From assembly GCA_023420435.1 (NCBI GenBank), contig JAEZWE010000107.1, forward strand, positions 1-22,192: 22,192 bases of DNA. Direction: 5' to 3'. The position numbers were made by a program, and so were the translations under genes. The stretch comes from Bacteroidota bacterium (GTDB lineage Bacteria; Bacteroidota; Bacteroidia; Flavobacteriales; Weeksellaceae). Positions 7,768 to 15,464 of the stretch are shown here, in pieces (positions within the stretch are counted from its first letter, which is position 1; each line of letters starts with the position of its first letter). Under the pieces are notes generated by a model, which saw only the letters and a list, made by a program, of their open reading frames with translations, was not told the origin of the DNA and did no database searches.

Positions 7768-8467
7768 AATTTTCACATGCTTTCCAAACTGCATCATTTT
7801 GTGGAACAGGTGCTACAATCTCGATATTTTCTTTGGTTACCGGATGAAGAAATTCCAATTTTCTTGCGTGAAGCGAAATTCCACCATCAGGATTTGATCT
7901 TGGAGCACCATATTTTAAATCTCCTTTTATGGGAACGCCAATTTTAGAAAGTTGCGCCCGAATTTGATGATGACGACCTGTTTCCAAATCGATTTCGAGG
8001 AGTTGGTAATTTTCCAAAACTTTAATCAAATTATAAGTAAGAATCGCTTCTTTTGCACCATGTGTAATTTTTGTAAAAACAATGGCTTTGTTATTTTTTT
8101 CGTTTTTCTTTAAAAAATGAACCAATCTTTGGCTTTGAGGAATCATTTCTTTTGGAACAATTGCCCAATATGTTTTTTTAATTTCTCTGTTTTTCACCAT
8201 TTGGGTTAGTCGAGAAAGCGCTTTTGAAGTTTTTGCGTAAATCACCAAACCGGAAGTAGGACGATCAATTCGGTGAATCAAACCTAAAAATACATTTCCG
8301 GGTTTTTCGTCCCGTTTTTTAATGAAATTTTTAATGAGTTCCAGCAACGATTCATCTCCCGTTTTATCACCCTGAACCAATTGTCCAACCTTTTTGTTAA
8401 TAACCAAAAGATGATTGTCTTCATAAAGGATTTGGGATTTTTCGAATTGATGATTTAATGTGCTCAT
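7766..8467 (-). CDS. RluA-family RNA pseudouridine synthase
   Basis: This 233-residue protein is a compact pseudouridine synthase that isomerises uridines in rRNA or tRNA. It begins with the family entry block LYEDNHLLVINKKVGQLVQ. The catalytic motif is HRIDRPTSGLVIYAKT, in which D68 is the expected nucleophile. It then has KTYWAIV, a GRHHQIRAQL block and a C-terminal LHARKLEFLHPVTKE block. No S4 RNA-binding domain precedes the catalytic domain, as in the shorter RluA/TruC-like members, so the exact target cannot be assigned. It is the last gene of the minus-strand run panB, small membrane protein, pseudouridine synthase, with only five bases between it and its upstream neighbour. Its stop lies within the shared terminator. 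Confidence 0.94.
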   Translation of the reverse strand: MSTLNHQFEKSQILYEDNHLLVINKKVGQLVQGDKTGDESLLELIKNFIKKRDEKPGNVFLGLIHRIDRPTSGLVIYAKTSKALSRLTQMVKNREIKKTYWAIVPKEMIPQSQRLVHFLKKNEKNNKAIVFTKITHGAKEAILTYNLIKVLENYQLLEIDLETGRHHQIRAQLSKIGVPIKGDLKYGAPRSNPDGGISLHARKLEFLHPVTKENIEIVAPVPQNDAVWKACEN

Positions 8468-8472
8468 TAAAA

Positions 8473-8790
8473 TTATCTTCTAGGTTGAGGTCTTGCAACA
8501 AAAGTTAAAATTACCCCCGCAAAAAGTCCAATGGTTTTTAGAAAAGCCAAATTAGTTGGTAAAAAAGCACCAACAATACACAAAGCTGCAGCTACATAAG
8601 AAATGTATTGATAATTTTTATTTGGATAACTTGAAGCCGCGAAATAAAAGCTCAATCCAATTAAAACATAAAAAACAATATTATATAAAATATGGTTTAC
8701 CTGCGGCGAAAAAAGATTAAACCAACCTACGGCTAAACAAATTAGCGCCCCAATTGATAAAATTCCTTGTATGGATTGTGTATTCTGCAT
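8473..8790 (-). CDS. Small integral membrane protein, function unknown
   Basis: The 105-residue product is almost entirely hydrophobic, with about four predicted membrane segments at roughly residues 10-27, 34-52, 60-77 and 83-99 and a basic end (RPQPRR). I recognise no catalytic motif. It starts one base after the panB stop and ends five bases before the pseudouridine synthase start, so it is almost certainly cotranscribed and perhaps translationally coupled. The arrangement supports a real gene but gives no clear clue to function, since its neighbours belong to pantothenate synthesis and RNA modification. Confidence 0.8.
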   Translation of the reverse strand: MQNTQSIQGILSIGALICLAVGWFNLFSPQVNHILYNIVFYVLIGLSFYFAASSYPNKNYQYISYVAAALCIVGAFLPTNLAFLKTIGLFAGVILTFVARPQPRR

Positions 8791-8791
8791 T

Positions 8792-9607
8792 TTAATAACT
8801 TTCTTTTTCGTTCGGGAAATTCACTTCTTTTACATCTTTTACGTAGTTCGCAACAGCACCAGTAATTTCAGAATAAAGATCCAAATATCTCCTCAAAAAT
8901 TTTGGTGAAAAATCTTTGTTCATTCCTACCATATCGTGATATACTAAAACTTGTCCGTCACAATGAGGTCCAGCTCCAATTCCAATAGTAGGAATACTAA
9001 TGCTTTCAGAAACTCTTTTCGCTAAATTTGCTGGAATTTTTTCCAAAACCAAAGCAAAACAGCCCAGTTGTTCCAAAAGTTGAGCATCATGAATCAATTT
9101 CTGAGCTTCTTCCTCCTCTTTTGCACGAACTTTATAGGTTCCGAATTGATAAATTGATTGTGGCGTTAAACCCAAATGTCCCATTACAGGAATTCCGGCA
9201 TTTACAATTTTCTTTATTGATTTTGAAACTTCTTCACCACCTTCTAGTTTTATAGCATGCGCTTCAGATTCTTTCATAATTCTTACTGCAGATTCCAGTG
9301 CTTTTTCCGGATTACTTTGGTAAGTTCCAAAAGGCAAATCCACCACAACCAAAGCTCTTTCTACGCCACGAACCACACATTGTGCATGATAAATCATATG
9401 ATCTAAAGTGATTGGAAGCGTCGTTTCGAAACCAGCCATAACATTGGATGCAGAATCTCCTACAAGAATCGCATCAATTCCTCCTGCATCCACCATTTTT
9501 GCGGTCGTAAAATCGTAAGCGGTAAGCATAGTAATTTTCTCTTTGTCGAATTTCATTTTTCGCAAAGTTTCGGTGGTTACTTTTTTTATTTCAGTATGTA
9601 CAGACAT
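8792..9607 (-). CDS. panB: 3-methyl-2-oxobutanoate hydroxymethyltransferase
   Basis: The 271-residue enzyme transfers a hydroxymethyl group from 5,10-methylene-tetrahydrofolate to 2-oxoisovalerate, giving ketopantoate, the first committed step of pantothenate and CoA synthesis in the cytoplasm. The family TIM-barrel motifs are present: MLTAYDFTTAKMVD, LVGDSASNVMAG, VVVDLPFGTY, IKLEGG, PVMGHLGLTPQS, and IPTIGIGAGPHCDGQVLV. Metal-binding D51, D90 and E122 and the catalytic E189 (VLEKIP) line up with the known active site. Length is typical. The ATG at 9607 gives MSVHTEIKKVTTETL. No panC or panD is adjacent. A 66-base gap containing tandem TTTGAA heptamers separates it from the upstream Crp/Fnr gene. 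No TAnnTTTG element for panB is seen there, so it may be read through from the regulator's promoter. Confidence 0.97.
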   Translation of the reverse strand: MSVHTEIKKVTTETLRKMKFDKEKITMLTAYDFTTAKMVDAGGIDAILVGDSASNVMAGFETTLPITLDHMIYHAQCVVRGVERALVVVDLPFGTYQSNPEKALESAVRIMKESEAHAIKLEGGEEVSKSIKKIVNAGIPVMGHLGLTPQSIYQFGTYKVRAKEEEEAQKLIHDAQLLEQLGCFALVLEKIPANLAKRVSESISIPTIGIGAGPHCDGQVLVYHDMVGMNKDFSPKFLRRYLDLYSEITGAVANYVKDVKEVNFPNEKESY

Positions 9608-9645
9608 AATTTGGATTAAAGTTTAGGGTTTATGGTTTATTCAAC

Positions 9646-9673
9646 TTTGAATTTTGAACTTTGAACTTTGAAT
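9646..9673. repeat. Four tandem TTTGAA(C/T) heptamers
   Basis: TTTGAAT, TTTGAAC, TTTGAAC and TTTGAAT follow without a break in the short gap between the Crp/Fnr stop (9674-9676) and panB. On the transcribed minus strand they read RTTCAAA. A degenerate A/T-rich tract (9618-9640) sits between them and panB. Function unknown; could be simple-sequence drift. Confidence 0.85.
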
Positions 9674-10387
9674 TTAAAGTGCAACGTGTCCCAATTTCAT
9701 TAATTTTTCGTGATTGAGAATTTTGATATTCCTTCCATCCGTTTCTACCAAATGATCAGCTTTGAATTCAGAAATTAAACGAATGGCACTTTCTGTAGCA
9801 GTTCCTATTAAATTGGCTATTTCTTCTCTGGTCAATGAAATTTTGATGAAACCTTCAGGATCGGTTCCTAATTTTTGTTCCAACAAAAGCAAAACTTCCG
9901 CTAACCTTTCACGAACGGTTTTTTGAGCCAAAAAAGTGATGGTATTAGAACTTTCTCCCAATTCGTAGGCAATTTTCTGCATCATGGCAAATGCTAAACC
10001 GGAATCTATTTTTAGAAGTCCCATAAAAATTTCAGAAGGCAAAAAAGTACACTGAATATCCGTCATAGCTTCCGCTTTGGCTTGAAAATTTTCTCCGCAA
10101 AGCATGGAACGATAACCGATTAAATCTCCTCCTTTTATAAATCTCAAAATTTGATCTTTTCCATAAGCGCCGGATTTTGATAGCTTTGCGGTCCCTTTCT
10201 CAATAAAATAAACTCCTTTAGGATGTTCTCCATCTTCAAAAATAACCTCTCCTTTATGAAAATTTAAAATTTCTTTGGAATCTAAATATTTTTTAAAATC
10301 TTCTTCTGAAAGGCGCTTTTTTAATTCGTCTTCGTTAAACGCATGTTGCAATGCTTCTTCAACAGCAACCTGTTTTTCTAATGACAT
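9674..10387 (-). CDS. Crp/Fnr-family transcriptional regulator divergent from the cbb3 oxidase locus
   Basis: Starting at the ATG at 10387 (MSLEKQVAVEEAL), the protein has 237 residues. A cyclic-nucleotide-binding-like beta-roll spans about residues 40-125 (HKGEVIFEDGEHPKGVYFIEKG). A long dimerisation helix follows at about 130-170. The C-terminal winged helix has its helix-turn-helix at about 185-207, LTREEIANLIGTATESAIRL. E199 and R203 in the recognition helix correspond to the Glu and Arg that read the TGA core in CRP and FNR. The only cysteines (C97, C113) do not form the N-terminal Fe-S cluster of true FNR, so oxygen would have to be sensed in another way. An in-frame upstream start at 10465 exists but would overlap the promoter region. 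It is divergent from ccoI across 89 bases, a context that suggests control of microaerobic respiration. The box over its own promoter suggests autorepression. Confidence 0.93.
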   Translation of the reverse strand: MSLEKQVAVEEALQHAFNEDELKKRLSEEDFKKYLDSKEILNFHKGEVIFEDGEHPKGVYFIEKGTAKLSKSGAYGKDQILRFIKGGDLIGYRSMLCGENFQAKAEAMTDIQCTFLPSEIFMGLLKIDSGLAFAMMQKIAYELGESSNTITFLAQKTVRERLAEVLLLLEQKLGTDPEGFIKISLTREEIANLIGTATESAIRLISEFKADHLVETDGRNIKILNHEKLMKLGHVAL

Positions 10388-10391
10388 AAAT

Positions 10392-10405
10392 ATGACTTTT
10401 ATCAG
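10392..10405. promoter_or_regulatory. Candidate Crp/Fnr box over the regulator's own start site
   Basis: ATGAC-TTTT-ATCAG has the TGA-N6-TCA symmetry of Fnr boxes (consensus TTGAT-N4-ATCAA), with outer bases diverged. It lies directly downstream of the regulator's -7 element and overlaps the expected transcript start, a repressing position. It is also about 63 bases upstream of the expected ccoI start site, close to a class I activating position. Confidence 0.5.
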
Positions 10406-10436
10406 CAAAAATAGCTTATTTCCCACCGAAAGGCAA
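10406..10436 (-). promoter_or_regulatory. Promoter of the Crp/Fnr gene
   Basis: On the minus strand TTG (10434-10436) is followed after 20 bases by TATTTTTG (10406-10413). This fits the Flavobacteriia pattern TTG-N17-23-TAnnTTTG. The expected transcript start is near 10400, giving a leader of about 13 bases to the ATG at 10387. It is the only promoter in the window in which I find both halves. Confidence 0.65.
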
Positions 10437-10448
10437 AAAAAATTGTCA

Positions 10449-10456
10449 TAATTTTG
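10449..10456 (+). promoter_or_regulatory. Candidate -7 element for ccoI
   Basis: TAATTTTG fits TAnnTTTG and lies 20 bases before the GTG start at 10477. No proper -33 TTG is found, which would suit an activator-dependent promoter. Confidence 0.5.
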
Positions 10457-10476
10457 CAAGTTCAAATCCTGAAAAA

Positions 10477-12864
10477 GTGTCGGAAAACTGTTTTCATTGC
10501 GGCCAAAATATCAACAAAGAGCGTCTTCTTTTTGATGATAAACTGTTTTGCTGTAATGGTTGCAAATCGGTTTACGAAATTTTGAACCTCAATAATCTCG
10601 GAAGTTTTTATGAACTGAATAAAAATGCAGGAACAAAACCCGATGAAAATTCCACGCAATTTGATTATCTCGACACTCCTGAAATTTTTGAAAGAGTGAC
10701 CGATTTTTCCGAGGGAAACACCACCATTGTTACTTTCAAAATACCCGTAATTCATTGTTCTTCCTGCATTTGGCTTCTCGAAAGCTTGCATACACTGAAT
10801 AAAAATATTCGTTTTTCACAGGTAAATTTCACCCGAAAAACTTTGCAAATTTCTTTTTCCCATCATGAAATAAAATTGAGCGAACTTGCAAAATTATTAA
10901 CCAATTTGGGTTACAAACCAGTTATCAATCTTGAAACTGCCGACAAAAAAGAAGAAAAACTGGATAAATCTCTTTTAATAAAACTTGCTATCGCTGGTTT
11001 TGCTTTTGGAAACGGAATGTTTCTGAGTTATCCGGAATATGCTCATGAAATTTTCGGTAACAATGATCAATACATGGATTCTTATAAAAATCTGTTTCGT
11101 TTCATTATGTTTTTGTTGGCAACACCGGTTGTTTTTTATTCTGCTTCAGATTATTTTAAATCGGCTTGGTTTGGTTTAAAAAATAAAATTGTAAACATCG
11201 ATGTACCGATTGTTTTGGGAATTTTAGTTCTTTATCTTAGAAGCATTTACGAGGTTTTAACAGATTATGGCCCTGGATATTTTGATACGCTTTGTGGTTT
11301 ACTTTTCTTCATGCTTTTAGGGAAAACTTTTCAAAAAAGAACTTACAGCGCACTTTCTTACGACCGCGATTACAAATCTTTTTATCCCATTGCTGTTACC
11401 AAAGTAGATTTTGAAGGAAAGCAGCAAAATATTTTACTTTCCGAGCTAAAAGTGGGTGATCGAATTATGGTTCGTAATCAGGAAATTATTCCGGTAGATG
11501 CGATATTAATTAATGGTGATGGAAATATCGACAATTCCTTTATTACGGGAGAAAGTGCTACCGTTTCCAAAAAACCTGGTGATAAAATTTTTGCCGGAGG
11601 AAAACAAAGTGGATCCATCCTTGAACTTGAAGTGATAAAAAATGTAGATCAAAGTTATCTTACCCAACTTTGGAATAAAGAAGCTTTTAAAAAACATGAA
11701 AATGGATTAGACAGTATCACCAATAATATCAGCAAATATTTCACCTTCATCATTTTAGGAATCACTTTGATTTCCGGAATATACTGGTATCGTATTGATA
11801 CCGAAAAAATGTGGCAGGTAATTTCTGCCATTCTCATTGTTGCGTGTCCTTGTGCATTAGCGCTTTCTGCTCCTTTTACTCTAGGACATATCATGAGGAT
11901 TTTGGGTCGTAATAAATTTTATGTAAAAGACACTTTAACCATTGAAAAATTAGCTAAAGTAAATACTTTGGTTTTTGATAAAACAGGAACTATTACCCAT
12001 CATAAAAAATCGACTATTGTTTATTTCGGTGATGATTTGAGTGAATTTGATCAAAAAAATATCAAAACATTGCTAAAAAATTCTAATCATCCTCTATCAA
12101 AATCGCTTTATGAATTTTTAGAGATACATGATGAATATTTACCTGTGGAACATTTCAAAGATTTTGCGGGAAAAGGTTATGAAGCAAATGTTCGTGGAAA
12201 TCATTATAAAATAGGCTCCGCAAAATTTGTTGGCGAAAAATCACAAAATTTTGAAACTGCGGTATATATCCTTAAAAACAATCTTTTTCTTGGAAAATTT
12301 GTTTTCAAAAACGAGTATCGTGAAAAACTGGATGAAATGTTCAGATCGCTCAAAAAATATTCAATTTCGATTCTGAGTGGAGATAATTCTTCAGAAGAAA
12401 AAACGCTTCAACATATAATGAAAAACGAAGCCGAAATGCGGTTTAACCAGAGTCCTGAAGAAAAGCTCAATTACATTCAAGAATTGCAGAAAAAAAATCA
12501 AATTGTTGCCATGTTTGGAGACGGATTAAATGATGCAGGTGCTTTAAAACAAAGCAATGTGGGAATTGCTATTGCAGACGACACCAATTCTTTCACGCCA
12601 AGTTCTGATGTTATTATGAATGGTGAAAAACTCACCCAAATAAAAAAATATTTTGATTTGTCAAAAGACGCCATCATTATTGTGAAAATTACTTTTATCA
12701 TAAGCTTTCTGTATAATATTGTCGGTTTAGCATTTGCCGTATCGGGAAATCTTTCTCCTTTAGTTGCGGCTATTTTGATGCCTATAAGTTCAATTACGGT
12801 GGTTGCATTTACATCTGTAGCCACATGGTTACGCTCCACCAAATATTTTAAAATCAGTAATTAA
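10477..12864 (+). CDS. ccoI: Copper-translocating P-type ATPase of the cbb3 oxidase assembly type
   Basis: This 795-residue P1B-type ATPase moves copper across the inner membrane for insertion into cbb3 oxidase. An N-terminal cysteine-rich ribbon (C5, C8, C25, C26, C29) is followed by a heavy-metal-associated domain with HCSSC (C94, C97). Membrane helices start at about residue 168. The actuator domain contains TGES. The transmembrane metal site is C457-P-C459. The phosphorylated aspartate is D501 in DKTGT, and GDGLNDA (682-686) is the hinge motif. The cysteine-rich N-terminus distinguishes CcoI/FixI from general CopA pumps, as does the genomic context directly upstream of ccoS and ccoNO. The start is GTG (10477); no upstream in-frame ATG was found, and this start retains C5. 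It is divergent from the Crp/Fnr gene. A separate promoter appears to precede ccoS 115 bases downstream. Confidence 0.95.
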   Translation: MSENCFHCGQNINKERLLFDDKLFCCNGCKSVYEILNLNNLGSFYELNKNAGTKPDENSTQFDYLDTPEIFERVTDFSEGNTTIVTFKIPVIHCSSCIWLLESLHTLNKNIRFSQVNFTRKTLQISFSHHEIKLSELAKLLTNLGYKPVINLETADKKEEKLDKSLLIKLAIAGFAFGNGMFLSYPEYAHEIFGNNDQYMDSYKNLFRFIMFLLATPVVFYSASDYFKSAWFGLKNKIVNIDVPIVLGILVLYLRSIYEVLTDYGPGYFDTLCGLLFFMLLGKTFQKRTYSALSYDRDYKSFYPIAVTKVDFEGKQQNILLSELKVGDRIMVRNQEIIPVDAILINGDGNIDNSFITGESATVSKKPGDKIFAGGKQSGSILELEVIKNVDQSYLTQLWNKEAFKKHENGLDSITNNISKYFTFIILGITLISGIYWYRIDTEKMWQVISAILIVACPCALALSAPFTLGHIMRILGRNKFYVKDTLTIEKLAKVNTLVFDKTGTITHHKKSTIVYFGDDLSEFDQKNIKTLLKNSNHPLSKSLYEFLEIHDEYLPVEHFKDFAGKGYEANVRGNHYKIGSAKFVGEKSQNFETAVYILKNNLFLGKFVFKNEYREKLDEMFRSLKKYSISILSGDNSSEEKTLQHIMKNEAEMRFNQSPEEKLNYIQELQKKNQIVAMFGDGLNDAGALKQSNVGIAIADDTNSFTPSSDVIMNGEKLTQIKKYFDLSKDAIIIVKITFIISFLYNIVGLAFAVSGNLSPLVAAILMPISSITVVAFTSVATWLRSTKYFKISN

Positions 12865-12916
12865 AGAATCAATTTACAATTTAGACCCGTTTTAAATTAA
12901 CAATATTTAACGTTTA

Positions 12917-12930
12917 CTGACTAAAATCAT
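12917..12930. promoter_or_regulatory. Candidate Crp/Fnr box upstream of ccoS-ccoNO
   Basis: CTGAC-TAAA-ATCAT shares TGAC-N4-ATCA with the box at 10392-10405 and matches 7 of the 10 defined bases of the Fnr consensus. Its centre is about 30 bases upstream of the start expected from the -7 element at 12941. That is closer than the usual -41.5, so the start site or the role may differ. Confidence 0.45.
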
Positions 12931-12940
12931 TATTTTTCAC

Positions 12941-12948
12941 TAAATTTG
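12941..12948 (+). promoter_or_regulatory. Candidate -7 element for the ccoS-ccoNO-ccoQ-ccoP operon
   Basis: TAAATTTG fits TAnnTTTG and lies 31 bases before the ccoS ATG. A second copy at 12964-12971 is probably too close to the start codon. No TTG -33 is present; an upstream Fnr-like box may replace it. Confidence 0.5.
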
Positions 12949-12979
12949 AGCGCCTTTATATTTTAAATTTGCTAAGTAG

Positions 12980-13174
12980 ATGGATATACTGTACCTGATG
13001 ATCATTTGTAGTGTTTCGCTGGCAGTAGTTTTCCTGATTTTATTTGTCATCAATGCAAAGAAAGGACAATTTGAAGATGATGAATCGCCGGCAGTAAGAA
13101 TACTTTTGGATAAAGACAATCCCGAAGATCCTGAAACCGAAATAGAACAAAAAACTGAAAAAAATAGTGATTAG
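12980..13174 (+). CDS. ccoS: cbb3-type oxidase assembly protein CcoS
   Basis: This 64-residue protein has a single membrane helix at about residues 3-25 (YLMIICSVSLAVVFLILFVI). It then has the CcoS signature GQFEDDESPAVRIL and an acidic tail. CcoS is a small factor required for maturation of cbb3 oxidase, with roles proposed in heme or copper insertion into CcoN. It lies between ccoI and ccoNO, with five bases to the ccoNO start, as expected in cco clusters. Length is normal for the family, allowing for the longer polar tail. Confidence 0.93.
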   Translation: MDILYLMIICSVSLAVVFLILFVINAKKGQFEDDESPAVRILLDKDNPEDPETEIEQKTEKNSD

Positions 13175-13179
13175 TTTAT

Positions 13180-15435
13180 ATGGAAACACAAAAGTTTAGT
13201 TATGACAATGGTATCGTCCGTGCATTTCTTTACGCCACCGTGGTTTTTGGTATCGTAGGATTTTTGCTTGGACTCACTGCCGCATTAATGCTTTTTTATC
13301 CGGAATTGCCGGAATGGCTTTTAGGAACAGATGATCCTACGGTGAAAAGTTTAGCTGCCGGAAACATTGAAGGTTTAATTAATTCTCAAGGGGCATTTGG
13401 TTTTGGAAGGATAAGAATGTTACACACCAGTGCTGTAATTTTCGCATTTGTTGGTAATGGCTTCTTTGCAGGATTTTATTATTCAACCCAAAGGCTTTTA
13501 AAAAGCAGAATGTGGAGTGATACGCTTTCATGGATACACTTTTGGGGATGGCAATTCATGATTGTTGCCGTGGTAATTACCTTCTTAATGGGTATTAACA
13601 CTTCAAAAGAATACGCTGAACATGAATGGCCAATAGATATTTTAATTACTATTGTTTGGGTTATTTTTGGAATCAACATGTTTGGAACTATTGCTAAAAG
13701 AAGAGTACGTCATTTGTATGTTGCGATTTGGTTCTATATCGGAACTTGGATTGCGGTAGCAATGCTCCATATTTTTAACAATTTAGAGGTTCCGTTAACA
13801 TTTACAAAATCGTATTCCGCTTATGCAGGTGTAAAAGATGCTTTAGTACAATGGTGGTACGGTCATAATGCGGTTGCATTTTTCTTAACCACACCTATTT
13901 TAGGTTTAATGTATTATTTTTTACCTAAAGCAGCAGATCGTCCTGTATTTTCTTATAAATTATCCATCATTCACTTTTGGTCCCTAATTTTCGTATATAT
14001 CTGGGCTGGTCCTCACCACTTACAATATACTGCGCTTCCGGCTTGGGTACAAGCTACAGGAACTGGATTTTCAATAATGCTTATTGCGCCTTCATGGGGT
14101 GGTATGTTGAACGGTTTATTAACATTAAGGGGAGCTTGGGATAAAGTAAGAGAAAACCCAATTTTGAAATTTTTTGTTGTTGCTGTTACCTGTTACGGTA
14201 TGGCAACTTTCGAAGGACCTCTTTTAGCAACAAAAACTTTAAACAAAATTGGTCACTTTACCGATTGGGTAATTGGACACGTTCACATTGGAGCATTAGG
14301 ATGGAATGGTTTCATGGCTTTTGGTATGATTTACTACTTGCTTCCTATTATGTGGAGAACTAAACTTTGGTCTGTAAAATTAGCGAATTGGCATTTTTGG
14401 CTAGGAACCTTAGGTATTATTTTCTACGCTGTACCATTATATGTTGCCGGATTTACCCAAGGATTAATGTGGAAACAGTTCAATCCGGACGGAACCCTTC
14501 TTTGGAAAAACTGGTTAGATACTGTTACTGCAATTATTCCTTATTATATCATGAGGTTTGTAGGAGGATTACTTTACATTTCCGGAGCTATTTTAATGGT
14601 AGTGAATGTAATCGGAACTGTTAGAAGTGGATCTTTCCAAAAAGAAGTTCCTGCAGAAGCACCAGCTTTAGCTAATATTGGAACTTCCAGAAAAGAAGGT
14701 GAAGGAACTCATCTTTGGTTAGAAAGAATGCCATTATACCTTTCAGTATTAGCTTTCATAGCTGTGGCTATTGGTGGCGCCATACAAATAATTCCTACTT
14801 TAACGGTAAAAGATAATGTTCCGACAATTGCAGCTGTTAAGCCTTATTCACCTTTAGAACTTGAAGGTAGAGATTTATATATTCGTGAAGGTTGTAATGC
14901 TTGTCACTCACAAGTTATTAGACCTTTCCGTGATGAAGTAGTACGTTTCAACGGTAAAAACGGACAATATTCTAAAGCTGGGGAATTTGTTTATGACCGA
15001 CCTTTCCTTTGGGGTTCTAAAAGAACAGGACCGGATTTACATCGTGAAGGCGGTAAAAATCCAAGTTCTTGGCATTATAAACACATGTACAACCCAAGAT
15101 CTACTTCCGCAGGATCCATTATGCCTCGTTATCCTTGGTTAATTGCCAATGATTTAGATCGATCTTTGATGGTTGACAAATTGAATTTGATGAAGAATAC
15201 GTTTGATGTTCCTTACACCAAAGCAGAGGTTGACACTGCCAATGTTTGGGCGGATAATCAAGCTAAAAAAATTGTTTCAGATATTTTTAATGAAGCTCCG
15301 GATTTGAAAGAAGCTTATGCAAAAAGACCAGCAGGCGAACTTGAAAAGAAAGAAATTGTCGCATTAATTGCTTATCTTCAAAGATTGGGAACAGATATTA
15401 AAACTACTGAAATTAAAACCGCAAGTAATCCTTAA
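13180..15435 (+). CDS. ccoNO: cbb3-type cytochrome c oxidase, fused catalytic subunit I and cytochrome c subunit II
   Basis: This 751-residue protein joins CcoN (about residues 1-500) to CcoO (about 515-751). It reduces O2 at the inner membrane with high affinity. In CcoN, H82 and H369 should bind the low-spin heme b, H367 the high-spin heme b3, and H229, H279 and H280 CuB. Y273, six residues before H279, is the expected cross-linked tyrosine. In CcoO, a membrane anchor at about 518-540 is followed by one heme c site, C572-N-A-C575-H576, with M648 (IMPRYPW) as probable axial ligand. Fused ccoNO genes are known in Bacteroidota; elsewhere the two are usually separate. The reading frame is continuous through the junction, with no stop or restart. 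It lies five bases after ccoS and 29 bases before the ccoQ-like gene. Confidence 0.97.
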   Translation: METQKFSYDNGIVRAFLYATVVFGIVGFLLGLTAALMLFYPELPEWLLGTDDPTVKSLAAGNIEGLINSQGAFGFGRIRMLHTSAVIFAFVGNGFFAGFYYSTQRLLKSRMWSDTLSWIHFWGWQFMIVAVVITFLMGINTSKEYAEHEWPIDILITIVWVIFGINMFGTIAKRRVRHLYVAIWFYIGTWIAVAMLHIFNNLEVPLTFTKSYSAYAGVKDALVQWWYGHNAVAFFLTTPILGLMYYFLPKAADRPVFSYKLSIIHFWSLIFVYIWAGPHHLQYTALPAWVQATGTGFSIMLIAPSWGGMLNGLLTLRGAWDKVRENPILKFFVVAVTCYGMATFEGPLLATKTLNKIGHFTDWVIGHVHIGALGWNGFMAFGMIYYLLPIMWRTKLWSVKLANWHFWLGTLGIIFYAVPLYVAGFTQGLMWKQFNPDGTLLWKNWLDTVTAIIPYYIMRFVGGLLYISGAILMVVNVIGTVRSGSFQKEVPAEAPALANIGTSRKEGEGTHLWLERMPLYLSVLAFIAVAIGGAIQIIPTLTVKDNVPTIAAVKPYSPLELEGRDLYIREGCNACHSQVIRPFRDEVVRFNGKNGQYSKAGEFVYDRPFLWGSKRTGPDLHREGGKNPSSWHYKHMYNPRSTSAGSIMPRYPWLIANDLDRSLMVDKLNLMKNTFDVPYTKAEVDTANVWADNQAKKIVSDIFNEAPDLKEAYAKRPAGELEKKEIVALIAYLQRLGTDIKTTEIKTASNP

Positions 15436-15464
15436 ACAATAATCATTAAAACTAAAGAAGCAAC

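Noticed and set aside
10388..10465. Upstream start for the Crp/Fnr protein adding 26 residues
   Set aside because: The extension would cover the promoter and the box region, has a composition unlike the family N-terminus, and MSLEKQVAVEEAL at 10387 is a normal start.
10462..10791. Minus-strand open frame of 109 codons
   Set aside because: It is opposite the start of ccoI, whose cysteine motifs are intact; a shadow.
14367..14624. Plus-strand frame of 85 codons inside ccoNO
   Set aside because: Out-of-frame within a conserved coding sequence; the fused reading frame is continuous there, so it is not evidence of a frameshift.
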